Positions 8,314-17,363 of a stretch of DNA of 64,000 nt are shown in pieces. This DNA comes from Sphingomonadaceae bacterium (GTDB taxonomy: Bacteria; Pseudomonadota; Alphaproteobacteria; Sphingomonadales; Sphingomonadaceae), in contig CANJQJ010000009.1 in the NCBI GenBank assembly GCA_947476425.1, forward strand, positions 1-64,000, read 5' to 3'. Both the position numbers and the translations under genes were made by a program. The notes under the pieces were generated by a model, which worked only from the letters and a program-made list of their open reading frames with translations, was not told the DNA's origin and made no database searches. The first letter of the stretch is position 1; the number at the start of each line of letters is the position of its first letter.

Positions 8314-8712
8314 ATGACCTTCGAACAATTTGACGGACTGGTTCCCGAAGAGCTTCGGCCGCGGACATGGCGCGCTGTGTTCGAGGATCTGGAGATCATG
8401 GCCGACATCGGCTTCCACGAATTCGAGATTGGGACGCCTCAGCGTCTCTTGGTCTCGCTCGAGGTATGGCTGGACGAGGCGCATTTCGCCACGGACGACG
8501 AAGTCGCCTCGGCCTGGAATTACGATAATGTTCGCGAGGAGGTGCTCCGCCTGACACGCGGGAGGCGCTACAATCTCCAGGAAACTCTCGTTCGTGCAGT
8601 CTACCAGTTCGTTGCGGTCCGGGCGGGCGTCAAGGCGCTGAAGGTTTCCTCGCGCAAGCCGGACGTCTATCCGGATTGCCGCGCGGTCGGTGTCGAACTT
8701 TCATCGTTTTAG
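8314..8712 (+). CDS. folB: Dihydroneopterin aldolase
   Basis: Folate-pathway enzyme cleaving 7,8-dihydroneopterin to 6-hydroxymethyl-dihydropterin and glycolaldehyde. The 132-residue product contains VFEDLEIMADIGFHEFEIG at the N-terminus of the tunnel fold, NYDNVREEV in the middle, and the C-terminal KVSSRKPDVYPDC with the conserved Lys-Pro. The ATG at 8314 follows a GGAG ribosome-binding site at 8304-8307. Pairs with the upstream FolM-like reductase; folE lies about 50 kb away in this window. Confidence 0.9.
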   Translation: MTFEQFDGLVPEELRPRTWRAVFEDLEIMADIGFHEFEIGTPQRLLVSLEVWLDEAHFATDDEVASAWNYDNVREEVLRLTRGRRYNLQETLVRAVYQFVAVRAGVKALKVSSRKPDVYPDCRAVGVELSSF

Positions 8713-8725
8713 GGCGCGAAATTCC

Positions 8726-9571
8726 TCAGTGTGGAGCCCGTTTGCAGGCGCCGAGCTGTTCCATCACGAATCTGTAGTCGGCGTTGGTGGCGATCGCGTC
8801 GTCCGGTGACATGTCCGTTACGCTTTGTGCGGGCAGCGAATCGGGCAGGAAACACGCCAGTCGATACCACAGCAACGTGTCCGGCGCGGGCGAAGGGGCC
8901 GATTCGTCGACCATCTCGCCCAAGGCGACAGACCAGCGCGGATCCTCGCCGGGGCGACGCAATATGCTCAGCGAAACGGGGCGTTCGTCCTTGGTCTTCA
9001 GGAAAATCTGGGTTTCGCTTTCGCCGGGGAGTGAGCCGGGGACGTGAAATGCATTGCCGATGCCAATGATCGTCGGTGCAGCATCGGGCCGAACAAGATC
9101 CGATATTATCTTGCGAGCAAGCGCTTCATTCGATTCGCTCCATGCCATCTGGGCCTGCGCGGAGACGAGCTGAAGCATGTCCGGTTTGCCTGGAACCTCG
9201 CTTGCCGCGATCAGGAATTTTTGTTTGCGGAGTTTGGGTGGCCGATTCGCTGCCGTGAGCGGGACATCGAAAAGATAGGTGATTCGTGGGGGCAGGCCAT
9301 GGTCGCCGCGAAGCAATGTATCGACCATCGCTGTTACCAGAAGGCGCGCATGTCCAGGAGGTACGTTGACCGCCAACTCCTTGTGAAGCCATTCGGTCTT
9401 TCCAATCGTCGCAATGGCGATAACTGGCGAGCGATTGGCCAGATCTGCCAGATCTGCGTAGAATAGAGTCTGTGTTTCAGGCGCTTGCTGGCTACCTACC
9501 GATGGAGAGGCGAGCGCGAGCGCGCTCCAAATTAATGGCGTCAGCGCAAGTGTGGATTTGATGAGTTGCAA
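8726..9571 (-). CDS. Predicted exported protein of unknown function
   Basis: I do not recognise this family. Read from the TTG at 9571 it has 281 residues and begins with a classic signal peptide: a Lys near the start, then the hydrophobic stretch STLALTPLIWSALALA and a likely cleavage region around ASPSVGSQQ. An AAGG sequence 8 bases upstream supports this TTG; an in-frame start at 9655 would place 28 uncharged-to-basic residues ahead of the signal sequence. The mature part is mixed alpha/beta with three scattered cysteines late in the chain. It converges with folB, 13 bp apart. Confidence 0.6.
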   Translation of the reverse strand: MQLIKSTLALTPLIWSALALASPSVGSQQAPETQTLFYADLADLANRSPVIAIATIGKTEWLHKELAVNVPPGHARLLVTAMVDTLLRGDHGLPPRITYLFDVPLTAANRPPKLRKQKFLIAASEVPGKPDMLQLVSAQAQMAWSESNEALARKIISDLVRPDAAPTIIGIGNAFHVPGSLPGESETQIFLKTKDERPVSLSILRRPGEDPRWSVALGEMVDESAPSPAPDTLLWYRLACFLPDSLPAQSVTDMSPDDAIATNADYRFVMEQLGACKRAPH

Positions 9572-9828
9572 CGGAACAACCTTGTGTTGGATTCGGTCGA
9601 TAATAGGATGGTTGACCACACCACGCACTAGATCGTTTGGAAAGCCTGCTTTCAAGCCGTTTACAAAGGATTTGCGTCAACACAGTTGCCACGATAGACA
9701 CAGGGAACACCGTCCTGAATTAATAGCGGACTCAGCGTGAGAGAGCGGCAAAGGTCGCCAGGCTGGGGGGTGCAATTGGTTCGGCACGTAGAGAGCATGA
9801 ATTAATTCGAAGGAGTTGGGTTCCTTAA

Positions 9829-10476
9829 ATGGCTTACGCTGATCAATCGATGAGCTCGCGCCGGTTGGTTGCACTCATATCCGTGGGCCTACTTCATGCG
9901 GTCATCGGCTATGCGTTCGTGACCGGACTTGCTTACAATGTCGTTAAGAAGGTCGCTCAGGATCTCAAGACGTTTGACGTCGCCGAGGATGAACCACCGC
10001 CCCCGGATGAGCCGCCACCCCCGCCACCGCCACAGCAGAAGTTCGAGCCGCCGCCCATGGTAGCTCCGCCGCCGATCGTGCAGGCTCCGGTTTCGTTCTC
10101 GGCTCCGGTCCAGACGATTTCGCAGGCTCCGGTCATGCATGTGGAAGCTCCGGTGGCCCCGCCGTCGAAGCCAAGCATGGCGGTTGGTCCAAAGCTCAAG
10201 GGCGATCCGAAGAGCTGGCTTTCGACGGACGACTATCCGTCAGGCGCACTCCGTGATGGCAACCAGGGCACGACCGCCTTCCGTCTGGAAATTGGTATTG
10301 ATGGCAAGCCGACAAGCTGCACCGTCACGGCTTCCAGCGGCTTCCCCATTCTTGATGACACGACCTGCAAATTGGCCACGCGTCGCGCCCGGTTCAAGCC
10401 GGCGCAAGACACAGAGGGCAATCCGATCGTGTCGTCATTCTCCCACCGCGCGCGGTGGGAAATACCGAAAGACTAA
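9829..10476 (+). CDS. tonB: Energy transducer TonB
   Basis: Inner-membrane-anchored periplasmic protein that transmits proton-motive force to outer-membrane TonB-dependent receptors. The 215 residues show an N-terminal membrane anchor (about 13-37), an acidic/proline-rich spacer (DEPPPPDEPPPPPPPQQ and following PPP and QAP stretches, about 55-120), and a C-terminal TonB domain with GIDGKPTSCTVTASSG, a disulfide-capable Cys pair, and RRARFKPA. It has an AAGGAG ribosome-binding site at 9810-9815 and is first in an operon with exbB and two exbD genes. Confidence 0.93.
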   Translation: MAYADQSMSSRRLVALISVGLLHAVIGYAFVTGLAYNVVKKVAQDLKTFDVAEDEPPPPDEPPPPPPPQQKFEPPPMVAPPPIVQAPVSFSAPVQTISQAPVMHVEAPVAPPSKPSMAVGPKLKGDPKSWLSTDDYPSGALRDGNQGTTAFRLEIGIDGKPTSCTVTASSGFPILDDTTCKLATRRARFKPAQDTEGNPIVSSFSHRARWEIPKD

Positions 10477-10556
10477 CTGAATAATCGACGGGCCGTCCCG
10501 CATTGCGGTGGGGCGGTCCGTTCACAACAAAGCGAACGAAGAGGAAAGTTACGAAT

Positions 10557-11306
10557 ATGGCTACCCCAGAAGCTGCGGCCGCTGCTGCCGGCTCCAACCC
10601 GTACGGCCTGCTCGCGGCGCTCGAACAGGGCGGCACGATTGCATGGTCGGTTTTCATCATCCTCGTCATCATGTCGGCGGGATCTTGGTACATCATGCTC
10701 ACCAAGCTGCTCGAGCAGCAGAAGATCATCAACCAGGGCAATCGCGCTCGCGCGACCTTCTGGGGTGCTCCGACGCTCAACGATGGCGCCAACAAGCTCG
10801 AGAAGAATTCGGCTTATCGCCAGCTCGTCGACGACGGCCTGCGCGCTCAGTCGGAGCACACCAAGCTGACCGATCCGATCGATCAGCATGATTGGCTGCT
10901 CAGCTCGCTCGGCCGTAGCCAGGCAGCGATCAACTCGAAGCTCGGCACCGGCCTCGCCTTCCTGGCGACCGTTGGTTCGACTTCGCCGTTCGTCGGTCTG
11001 TTCGGTACGGTTATCGGCATCTATCGCGCGCTCATCAAGATCGGCGCTGCCGGTCAGGCTTCGATCGACGCCGTCGCTGGCCCGGTCGGTGAAGCTTTGA
11101 TCATGACCGCGCTTGGTCTCGCCGTGGCTGTTCCCGCGGTGATCGGCTATAACTGGCTTGCACGTCGCAACAAGTTCATCGCCGAGCAGCTCAGCGCGTT
11201 CGCTACGGACATCCACGGCTACATGGTGTCGAACGGCGCCGTTAAGCCGTCGGCACTGACGCAGCGTGGCGCAACGCCGGCCAAGCCGGCAGCTGCCAAG
11301 GCCTGA
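10557..11306 (+). CDS. exbB: TonB-system proton channel subunit ExbB
   Basis: MotA/TolQ/ExbB-family inner-membrane protein (249 residues) forming the proton channel with ExbD. It has one helix near residues 25-45 (VFIILVIMSAGSWYIM), a cytoplasmic loop, and two C-terminal helices containing the family motif SPFVGLFGTVIGIYRA and LIMTALGLAVAVPAVIGYN. The ATG at 10557 follows GAGGAAAG; upstream in-frame codons have no ribosome-binding site. A strong hairpin and a 144-bp gap separate it from the first exbD. Confidence 0.93.
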   Translation: MATPEAAAAAAGSNPYGLLAALEQGGTIAWSVFIILVIMSAGSWYIMLTKLLEQQKIINQGNRARATFWGAPTLNDGANKLEKNSAYRQLVDDGLRAQSEHTKLTDPIDQHDWLLSSLGRSQAAINSKLGTGLAFLATVGSTSPFVGLFGTVIGIYRALIKIGAAGQASIDAVAGPVGEALIMTALGLAVAVPAVIGYNWLARRNKFIAEQLSAFATDIHGYMVSNGAVKPSALTQRGATPAKPAAAKA

Positions 11307-11319
11307 TTTGGATACGGGT

Positions 11320-11345
11320 CGGGCGCCGGTTGTTTCCGGCGCCCG
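11320..11345 (+). other. Hairpin in the exbB-exbD gap
   Basis: CGGGCGCCGG, loop TTGTTT, CCGGCGCCCG: a perfect 10-bp GC stem starting 14 bases after the exbB stop. No run of T follows, so it is not a standard intrinsic terminator; it could stabilise the upstream mRNA or reduce read-through into the exbD genes. Confidence 0.6.
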
Positions 11346-11450
11346 TACCTTCCAGTCGATGGTGGCTTCGGCCTCCGGTCATTTCAGGCTGGCGGATGTT
11401 TCAGTCTGACGCGGCAGACGGCAGATTAGACTAGGATAGGATCATTACCC

Positions 11451-11933
11451 ATGGCCATGAGTGCGGCCCCCGTTGACGAAGACGGCCCCATTTCAGAAAT
11501 CAACACGACACCACTGGTGGACGTCATGTTGGTGCTGCTCATCATCTTCCTGATCACCATTCCGGTCGTCATCCAGACGGTTCCGGTGACCTTGCCCAAG
11601 GTCGTGTTCGAAGTGACGACGACCAAGCCCGAGAACGTCTCGCTTTCGATCCGTGCAAGCAAGACGGGGACATGCGAGGTCTATTGGGGCCTGACGAAGG
11701 TTTCGGCGCAGGAGCTGCTCGACCGTGCGGTCGTGAAGCTGCGGCACGAGATCGACCGCCAGGGTGGTCCCAACGCTCCGGGCGTCGAACTTCCCGAAGC
11801 TCATATCCGCGGTGATATCAACACGCCTTACCGTTGCATCGGCGGCGCGATCTTCACCATGCAGCGCGCAGGCTTCGCGCGGGTCGGGTTCATTTCCGAA
11901 CCGCCCGCCGGCTACGCAACGCCTCGGCTTTGA
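11451..11933 (+). CDS. exbD: ExbD-family biopolymer transporter (first copy)
   Basis: A 160-residue ExbD/TolR protein: short cytoplasmic N-terminus, INTTPLVDVMLVLLIIF with the proton-carrying Asp in the single membrane helix (about 18-43), then a periplasmic domain. The periplasmic domain contains two cysteines not found in the second copy. It shares the DINTTPL-like signature with the next gene, which follows after 22 bp. Duplicated exbD genes behind tonB-exbB are known from xanthomonads and sphingomonads. Confidence 0.92.
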   Translation: MAMSAAPVDEDGPISEINTTPLVDVMLVLLIIFLITIPVVIQTVPVTLPKVVFEVTTTKPENVSLSIRASKTGTCEVYWGLTKVSAQELLDRAVVKLRHEIDRQGGPNAPGVELPEAHIRGDINTPYRCIGGAIFTMQRAGFARVGFISEPPAGYATPRL

Positions 11934-11955
11934 CGGATCGCAGGAGTAATTTGAC

Positions 11956-12387
11956 ATGTCTATGAGCGCTGGCGGTACCGCCGAAGGCGAACCCATGATG
12001 GACATCAACACGACGCCGCTGATCGACGTCTTGCTGGTGCTACTCATCATGTTCATCATCACCATCCCAATCCAGACCCACGCGGTTAAGCTGGATCTTC
12101 CAGTGGATGATCCCAACCAGAAGACGCCGCCGCCGATCGATCCCGTCAAGAATGACGTCACGATCGATCCCGCCGGCACCATCTTCTGGAACGCAACGCC
12201 GATCGATCTGGTCCGTTTGCGCCAGTATCTCGATCTGACTCAGCAGATGAGCCCAATTCCGGAACTGCATCTGCAGCCGGATCCGCAGGCTCGCTATCTG
12301 GTGGTCGATCAGGTGCTCGCGGTTACCAAGCGGGCGAACGTCGAGAAGATGGGCTTCGTCGGAAACGAGAAGTACGCAGCTTTCTGA
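11956..12387 (+). CDS. exbD: ExbD-family biopolymer transporter (second copy)
   Basis: A 143-residue ExbD/TolR protein with DINTTPLIDVLLVLLIMFI (Asp in the helix about residues 16-40) and a periplasmic domain lacking cysteine. Ends the tonB-exbB-exbD-exbD operon: a strong intrinsic terminator starts 25 bases after its stop codon. Both copies keep the essential Asp, so either could pair with ExbB; a division of labour is possible but not visible in the sequence. Confidence 0.92.
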   Translation: MSMSAGGTAEGEPMMDINTTPLIDVLLVLLIMFIITIPIQTHAVKLDLPVDDPNQKTPPPIDPVKNDVTIDPAGTIFWNATPIDLVRLRQYLDLTQQMSPIPELHLQPDPQARYLVVDQVLAVTKRANVEKMGFVGNEKYAAF

Positions 12388-12411
12388 GGTTTTCCTCCTC
12401 GAGACTTTGCG

Positions 12412-12445
12412 AAAGGGCGGGCCTGATGGTCCGCCCTTTTTCTTT
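12412..12445 (+). terminator. Intrinsic terminator of the tonB operon
   Basis: AAAGGGCGGGCC, loop TGAT, GGTCCGCCCTTT: a 12-bp stem with one G-U pair, followed by a T-rich tract (TTTTTCTTT overlapping the stem end). Confidence 0.9.
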
Positions 12446-12550
12446 GGCCAACGCTTCCGGCGCCCGTCCAGTCTCTGGTTCCCGGTCACCGAGGGATGCG
12501 ATATGACCGTTTCCAGGTAGAAATCTGGCGGATCCGAGGAGACAATTGGC

Positions 12551-13660
12551 ATGAAGACGCGGGCAGCGGTTGCGTTCGAGGCAAAGAGGCCGCTCGAGAT
12601 TGTCGAGCTCGATCTTGAAGGACCCAAGGCGGGTGAGGTCCTTGTCGAGATCATGGCGACCGGCATCTGCCATACCGATGCCTACACGCTCGATGGTTTC
12701 GACAGCGAAGGTATTTTTCCCTCGATCCTCGGCCATGAAGGCGCTGGCATCGTGCGCGAGGTCGGCGCTGGCGTAACTTCGGTAAAGCCCGGCGATCATG
12801 TCATTCCGCTCTACACGCCCGAATGCCGTCAGTGCAAAAGCTGCCTCTCCGGCAAGACCAACCTGTGCACTGCGATCCGAGCGACGCAAGGGCAAGGGCT
12901 GATGCCCGATGGAACCAGCCGCTTCAGCTACAAGGGCCAGACCATCTTCCATTATATGGGCTGCTCGACCTTCTCGAACTTCACCGTGCTGCCCGAGATC
13001 GCGGTGGCGAAGATTCGCGACGACGCGCCGTTCGACAAGAGCTGCTACATCGGCTGCGGCGTCACTACGGGCGTGGGTGCGGTCGTCAACACCGCCAAGG
13101 TTACCCCGGGATCGAACGTCATCGTCTTCGGGCTTGGCGGAATCGGCCTCAACGTGCTCCAGGGCGCCCGGATGGTGGGGGCCGACAAGATCATCGGCGT
13201 CGACATCAATCCCGCTCGCGAGGAATGGGGCAAGCGCTTCGGCATGACCCACTTCGTCAACCCGACCCAGATCGAAGGCGATATCGTCCAGCATCTCGTC
13301 GCCCTGACTGACGGCGGTGCGGACTACACCTTCGATTGCACGGGCAACACGACCGTCATGCGCCAGGCGCTCGAAGCCTGTCATCGCGGCTGGGGGGTCT
13401 CCACCGTGATCGGCGTGGCCGAGGCCGGCAAGGAGATCAGCACGCGTCCGTTCCAGCTCGTCACGGGGCGCGTCTGGAAGGGCTCGGCGTTCGGCGGCGC
13501 TCGCGGACGCACCGACGTGCCGAAGATCGTCGACTGGTACATGAACGGCAAGATCGAGATCGATCCGATGATCACGCATGTGCTGAGCCTGGACGAGATC
13601 AACAAGGGCTTCGAGTTGATGCACGCGGGCGAGAGCATCCGCAGCGTCGTGGTCTTCTGA
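12551..13660 (+). CDS. frmA: S-(hydroxymethyl)glutathione dehydrogenase / class III alcohol dehydrogenase
   Basis: Zinc-dependent medium-chain dehydrogenase that oxidises the glutathione adduct of formaldehyde to S-formylglutathione with NAD+. The 369-residue protein has the catalytic-zinc region [11 protein letters not shown] and GHEGAGIV, the structural-zinc cluster [15 protein letters not shown], the Rossmann loop GLGGIGLNV, and the class III landmark [14 protein letters not shown]. It is followed after 23 bp by S-formylglutathione hydrolase, completing the two-step conversion of formaldehyde to formate. No frmR-type regulator is adjacent. Confidence 0.96.
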   Translation: MKTRAAVAFEAKRPLEIVELDLEGPKAGEVLVEIMATGICHTDAYTLDGFDSEGIFPSILGHEGAGIVREVGAGVTSVKPGDHVIPLYTPECRQCKSCLSGKTNLCTAIRATQGQGLMPDGTSRFSYKGQTIFHYMGCSTFSNFTVLPEIAVAKIRDDAPFDKSCYIGCGVTTGVGAVVNTAKVTPGSNVIVFGLGGIGLNVLQGARMVGADKIIGVDINPAREEWGKRFGMTHFVNPTQIEGDIVQHLVALTDGGADYTFDCTGNTTVMRQALEACHRGWGVSTVIGVAEAGKEISTRPFQLVTGRVWKGSAFGGARGRTDVPKIVDWYMNGKIEIDPMITHVLSLDEINKGFELMHAGESIRSVVVF

Positions 13661-13683
13661 CCGCCCCCTACGAGACTGGTCGC

Positions 13684-14529
13684 ATGACCCTCGAAACCAT
13701 CGCCGAAAACCGCGCCTTTGGGGGCACCCAGGGCGTCTATCGCCATGCTTCAGCTGAGACGCGGACGGAGATGACCTTCTCGGTCTATCTTCCCCCGCAG
13801 GCGATGGCCGGCGCGAAATGCCCGGTGGTCTGGTATCTCTCCGGGTTGACCTGCACCCATGCCAACGTGACCGAGAAGGGCGAATATCGACGCGCCTGCG
13901 CCGAACTGGGGCTGATCTTCGTCTCGCCCGATACGAGCCCGCGCGGCGAGGGCGTGCCCGATGATCCGGACGGCGCCTATGATTTCGGCCTCGGCGCGGG
14001 CTTCTATGTCGATGCGACCGAGCAGCCCTGGGCGCAGCATTATCGCATGCGCAGCTATGTCGAGCATGAGCTGCCGGCACTGGTCGCCGAGCATTTTCCG
14101 GTTGATGTGGCACGGCAGGCGATCATGGGCCACTCGATGGGCGGTCATGGCGCATTGACGATCGCGCTTCGCAATCCCGGCCGCTTCGCCAGTGCCTCGG
14201 CATTTGCCCCAATCGTTGCACCCTCACAGGTGCCGTGGGGCGAAAAGGCGCTTGGCGGATATCTCGGCCCAGATCGCGCGGCGTGGCGCGCCTGTGATGC
14301 GGTTGCGCTGATCCAGGACGGCGCGCGCCTGGCGGATCTGCTGGTAGATCAGGGCGAGGCGGATGGCTTCCTGTCCGGTCAGCTCAAGCCGGAATTGCTT
14401 GCCGCTGCCTGCGAACAAGCGGGTATTCCGATCACGCTCCGCCTGCAGCCGGGCTATGATCACAGCTATTATTTCATATCGACCTTCATGGAAGATCATC
14501 TGCGCTGGCACGCGCAGCGGCTGGGCTGA
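13684..14529 (+). CDS. fghA: S-formylglutathione hydrolase
   Basis: Alpha/beta-hydrolase (esterase D family, 281 residues) that releases formate and glutathione from S-formylglutathione. Nucleophile motif GHSMGGHG with Ser151; oxyanion segment YLSGLTCTHANVTEKGEYR; the acid/His part is seen as DQGEADGF and GYDHSYYFISTF. The start at 13684 gives MTLETIAENRAFGG, the usual family N-terminus; a longer upstream reading would overlap frmA in another frame. Forms a two-gene unit with frmA. Confidence 0.95.
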   Translation: MTLETIAENRAFGGTQGVYRHASAETRTEMTFSVYLPPQAMAGAKCPVVWYLSGLTCTHANVTEKGEYRRACAELGLIFVSPDTSPRGEGVPDDPDGAYDFGLGAGFYVDATEQPWAQHYRMRSYVEHELPALVAEHFPVDVARQAIMGHSMGGHGALTIALRNPGRFASASAFAPIVAPSQVPWGEKALGGYLGPDRAAWRACDAVALIQDGARLADLLVDQGEADGFLSGQLKPELLAAACEQAGIPITLRLQPGYDHSYYFISTFMEDHLRWHAQRLG

Positions 14530-14573
14530 GGTCGTCGCGATAGCGATTGAATATGCGACCCGGCGCTCTGCTT

Positions 14574-14668
14574 CGTCATCCCTACGAAAGTCGGGATCCA
14601 ATGGGACCCACAAGTCTCACGATCGTGCGACCACCGTATCGTGGATCCCGGCTTCCGCCGGGATGACG
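14574..14668 (+). repeat. 94-bp bipartite palindrome, copy A
   Basis: Outer ends CGTCATCC and GGATGACG. Left arm hairpin around ACGAAAGT, right arm CCCGGC-TTCC-GCCGGG. Lies between the convergent ends of fghA and the GT-C-like gene. Extra half-motifs (GGGATGAC) follow at about 14682 and 14702. The rest of this 225-bp gap shows nothing else. Confidence 0.9.
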
Positions 14669-14754
14669 GGGCGTGGGTACTGGGATGACGGGGGGAGGGA
14701 TCGGGATGACAGGGTGGCGTCAGGGGGAAAGTGAACTCTCGATTTTACCCACAG

Positions 14755-16443
14755 CTACGGCTGCCTTATCGCCGCGCTGCGCAGGCAGCGGACGTCGAGG
14801 AGCATCATGATCGGACCCGCGTAGGTCGTGCAGGCACTGGCGTGCGTGGCGAGCACAGTCTTGCCGCTCGCCATGCTTCGTTCGGCTTCCTCGACCGCGT
14901 CGGGCAGGACGATTCCGTAACGACCCGGAATTTTGCCAGTCGTGAACATCGGGAGCTCGACGACCAAATAAGTCGCGCCCAGGCGATCGAGCGCGGCTTC
15001 GAATGTTTCCGGATCGCGAGTCGATACGGCCACAAGTGAATCCCGCAGTCCGCCCTCGATGATTCCGAAATATCGCGTGTGCCAGGGGATTGCCTGCTCG
15101 GGCGCCCCCATGATGCTTCGCCCCGTGATCGCCGGAACCGCGTTGAGTTCCTCGGAAACGCCGGCGATTCGCGCATTGCGCGGCAATGCTGCAATGTGGC
15201 GTATCAACGCCGGATCAAGGGGGCGCTGGAAGCCCGGCGTCGGCGTGAAGAACGAGATTATGATCAGGCCGCCAGCAGCCGCCCCGGCGATGCGACCTTT
15301 TCGATCCAGCCATGCTGCGGCCATCTGCCCGATCGCCAGCCATTCGAGCATGCCGAGGATACGCTGGCTGTAGCGGCTGGGAAGATGAAGCTGGAAGGCG
15401 AGAACGGCCGCGATCGCGAAGCAAATAGCCGTTGCGAGTAGCACGTGGAAATAGACGAGATCGCGCTCTGACGTTTCGGGATCGCGCTTGCCCCGCGCGG
15501 CCTTGATCGCGCTCAGCACGAGCGGAACCAGTAGCAGCACGTCGACGATCGGCGCGCCCGGGATGTTCCGGTTGCAGGGCATGATCTCGGGCACGAAGCC
15601 CATTCGCGCATTGCAGACCCAGCCGATGCGGCCGCTGTCATCGACTATTGCGCTCCGTCCGGTCGGCGTGCCCGTGTTGGCATTTTGGAGCGCTTGCTGG
15701 AGCGTTACGACAGGTCCCCAGCCACGCGTGCTGGTCTTGAACGGAACGGTCGCGGCGACCAGCACGATCCCCGCGCCAGCCATCAACATGACCGAGCGAA
15801 GCGACATGGTAAAGCCGAGACGCCCGCCGCGCTTGATCTGCCGCAATCCCAGCACGGCAATCGCGATGACCGCGGAGGATGGATAGGTCGTTTCCAGCAG
15901 CAGCAGACACAACATCATCAGCCACGTCCGCCCAGCGAGCATCGCCTCGAGGAAGAAGATCAGCAGGATCGGTGAAAATGCTCGTGGGCTGGCGCTGTAG
16001 ATCGAATCGTCGTGCAGCAGGTAGATCAGCATGAAACCTGCGGCGATGAAGGCGTGGCGCGGATTGCCGGACAATCGCAATGCCAGCCGCCAGGATCCCA
16101 TCAGTGCCAGCGCGAGCAGCGGGGCGGGAAGGAGCCGGCCAAACAGCAGCGGATCGATGCCAAGCCGAGTCGCCGCCGCGAAAAGATAGCGATAGAGCGG
16201 CGGCGAGACTGTCTGCCAGTAATCGGCGATTCGATCGCCCGGCAGCAGCCCCGGATCGACGAGACGCGGCATCCAGAGATGGAACTGGCGCGCATCGTCC
16301 TGGATCGTGAAGGGCGCGTATTGGAGCGTGCCGGGCTCGAACAGAGCGAGATAGAGATAGATCAGGATCGTCGCGCCGCCGAGCAGGCACAAAAGTCGCG
16401 CCCAGCCCGCCTGGTCATCCCGGCGAGGCAAGCTTGTGATCAT
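14755..16443 (-). CDS. Polytopic membrane protein, GT-C glycosyltransferase-like
   Basis: A 562-residue inner-membrane protein with about ten hydrophobic segments in the first 420 residues and a soluble C-terminal domain of about 140 residues. An acidic motif in the first non-cytoplasmic loop (QDDARQFHLWMPRL) resembles the Asp-Asp/Glu signature of GT-C lipid-linked sugar transferases; this is pattern inference, not a firm family match. The ATG at 16443 overlaps the upstream stop by ATGA, so it is translationally linked to the UPF0104 gene. Last gene of a three-gene leftward operon. I cannot name a substrate. Confidence 0.55.
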   Translation of the reverse strand: MITSLPRRDDQAGWARLLCLLGGATILIYLYLALFEPGTLQYAPFTIQDDARQFHLWMPRLVDPGLLPGDRIADYWQTVSPPLYRYLFAAATRLGIDPLLFGRLLPAPLLALALMGSWRLALRLSGNPRHAFIAAGFMLIYLLHDDSIYSASPRAFSPILLIFFLEAMLAGRTWLMMLCLLLLETTYPSSAVIAIAVLGLRQIKRGGRLGFTMSLRSVMLMAGAGIVLVAATVPFKTSTRGWGPVVTLQQALQNANTGTPTGRSAIVDDSGRIGWVCNARMGFVPEIMPCNRNIPGAPIVDVLLLVPLVLSAIKAARGKRDPETSERDLVYFHVLLATAICFAIAAVLAFQLHLPSRYSQRILGMLEWLAIGQMAAAWLDRKGRIAGAAAGGLIIISFFTPTPGFQRPLDPALIRHIAALPRNARIAGVSEELNAVPAITGRSIMGAPEQAIPWHTRYFGIIEGGLRDSLVAVSTRDPETFEAALDRLGATYLVVELPMFTTGKIPGRYGIVLPDAVEEAERSMASGKTVLATHASACTTYAGPIMMLLDVRCLRSAAIRQP

Positions 16444-17363
16444 GCTTCGTCCGGCGCTGGGCGGCGGTGGAGATAGTCGCCCATGAAGGGCAGCCCCGCG
16501 ATGGCCGGGAGGACGTAGCGCAACGTCGCGAGCAGACCGAGCATGGCGCACTGCGCCGGAGTCAGCCAGTCATGGTAGAAATAGACGATCGCGGCGTCGC
16601 GAGTGCCGACTCCGGCCATGGTGAAAGGCAGCAATCCTGCGAGGATCGAAAGGGTGGCGGCCGCCATGTTCCCGATCAGCGGCACCGAGCCCAGCGCGCG
16701 TGCATAGAGCCAGAATTGCGCAAGATGCCCAGCCCAGATCGCGAGCGACAGCCCGACGGTATTCATGGCGCGAAGTTTTTCGCCCCAGAACCAGCCGGTG
16801 AAATCATGCCATTGCTCGGCCATAGCGGCGAGTTTCCTCGGAAGATGGCGACCAAGCATCGTCATCCCGGTGCCTGCCGCCCAGGGCGAGAGCAGAAGCA
16901 TGAGCAAGCCAAGCAAGCCCGCCGTAGCGAGCGCGCCAAGCAGGAAAACGGGATCGTCGGGACGCATCCAGATGAGCGCCAGCACTCCCCAGAAGAGCAG
17001 CGAGGCAAGATCCAGCAATTTCTCGAATATCACGAGCGCGAAGGCGAGCTTCGGATCATAGCCATAGCGGCGATCGAGCACCCAGGCCTTGGCGAGATCA
17101 CCCATCTTGGACGGCAGTAAGAGGTTGAGCGTCGAGGCCGAGAGGATCAGGCGCGATGCCACGCCAAGGTTGAGCCCGGTGCGGCTGAGCATGCGAAATC
17201 GCCAAGCCGTTGCGACCGTAAGCGGGATGACGGTGAGGAGGCCAGCCATCAGCCACAGAGGATCCGAACGGCGCGCCGCCGCCATGATCGCGTGGATATC
17301 GACTCGCCACCAGATCACGCTGACGATGATCAGGCTGACCGCAAGGGAGATGAGGCGCTTCAG
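16440..17363 (-). CDS. UPF0104 / lysylphosphatidylglycerol-synthase-like membrane protein, probable CTG start
   Basis: A protein with about eight membrane helices of the flippase-like UPF0104 family (N-terminal domain of MprF, AglD-like). Family features: LNLLLPSKMGDLAKAWVL, FEKLLDLASLL and LLPFTMAGVGTRDAA. The first ATG/GTG/TTG in frame (GTG at 17318) would cut into the first helix. Reading from CTG at 17363 gives LKRLISLAVSLIIVSVIWWR, a full first helix, with GGAG 8 bases upstream and a 4-base CTGA overlap with the preceding stop, the same geometry as the ATGA link downstream. I therefore place the start there (307 residues). Role inferred: glycolipid or lipid transport or anchoring of the pathway encoded around it. 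Confidence 0.7.
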   Translation of the reverse strand: MKRLISLAVSLIIVSVIWWRVDIHAIMAAARRSDPLWLMAGLLTVIPLTVATAWRFRMLSRTGLNLGVASRLILSASTLNLLLPSKMGDLAKAWVLDRRYGYDPKLAFALVIFEKLLDLASLLFWGVLALIWMRPDDPVFLLGALATAGLLGLLMLLLSPWAAGTGMTMLGRHLPRKLAAMAEQWHDFTGWFWGEKLRAMNTVGLSLAIWAGHLAQFWLYARALGSVPLIGNMAAATLSILAGLLPFTMAGVGTRDAAIVYFYHDWLTPAQCAMLGLLATLRYVLPAIAGLPFMGDYLHRRPAPDEA

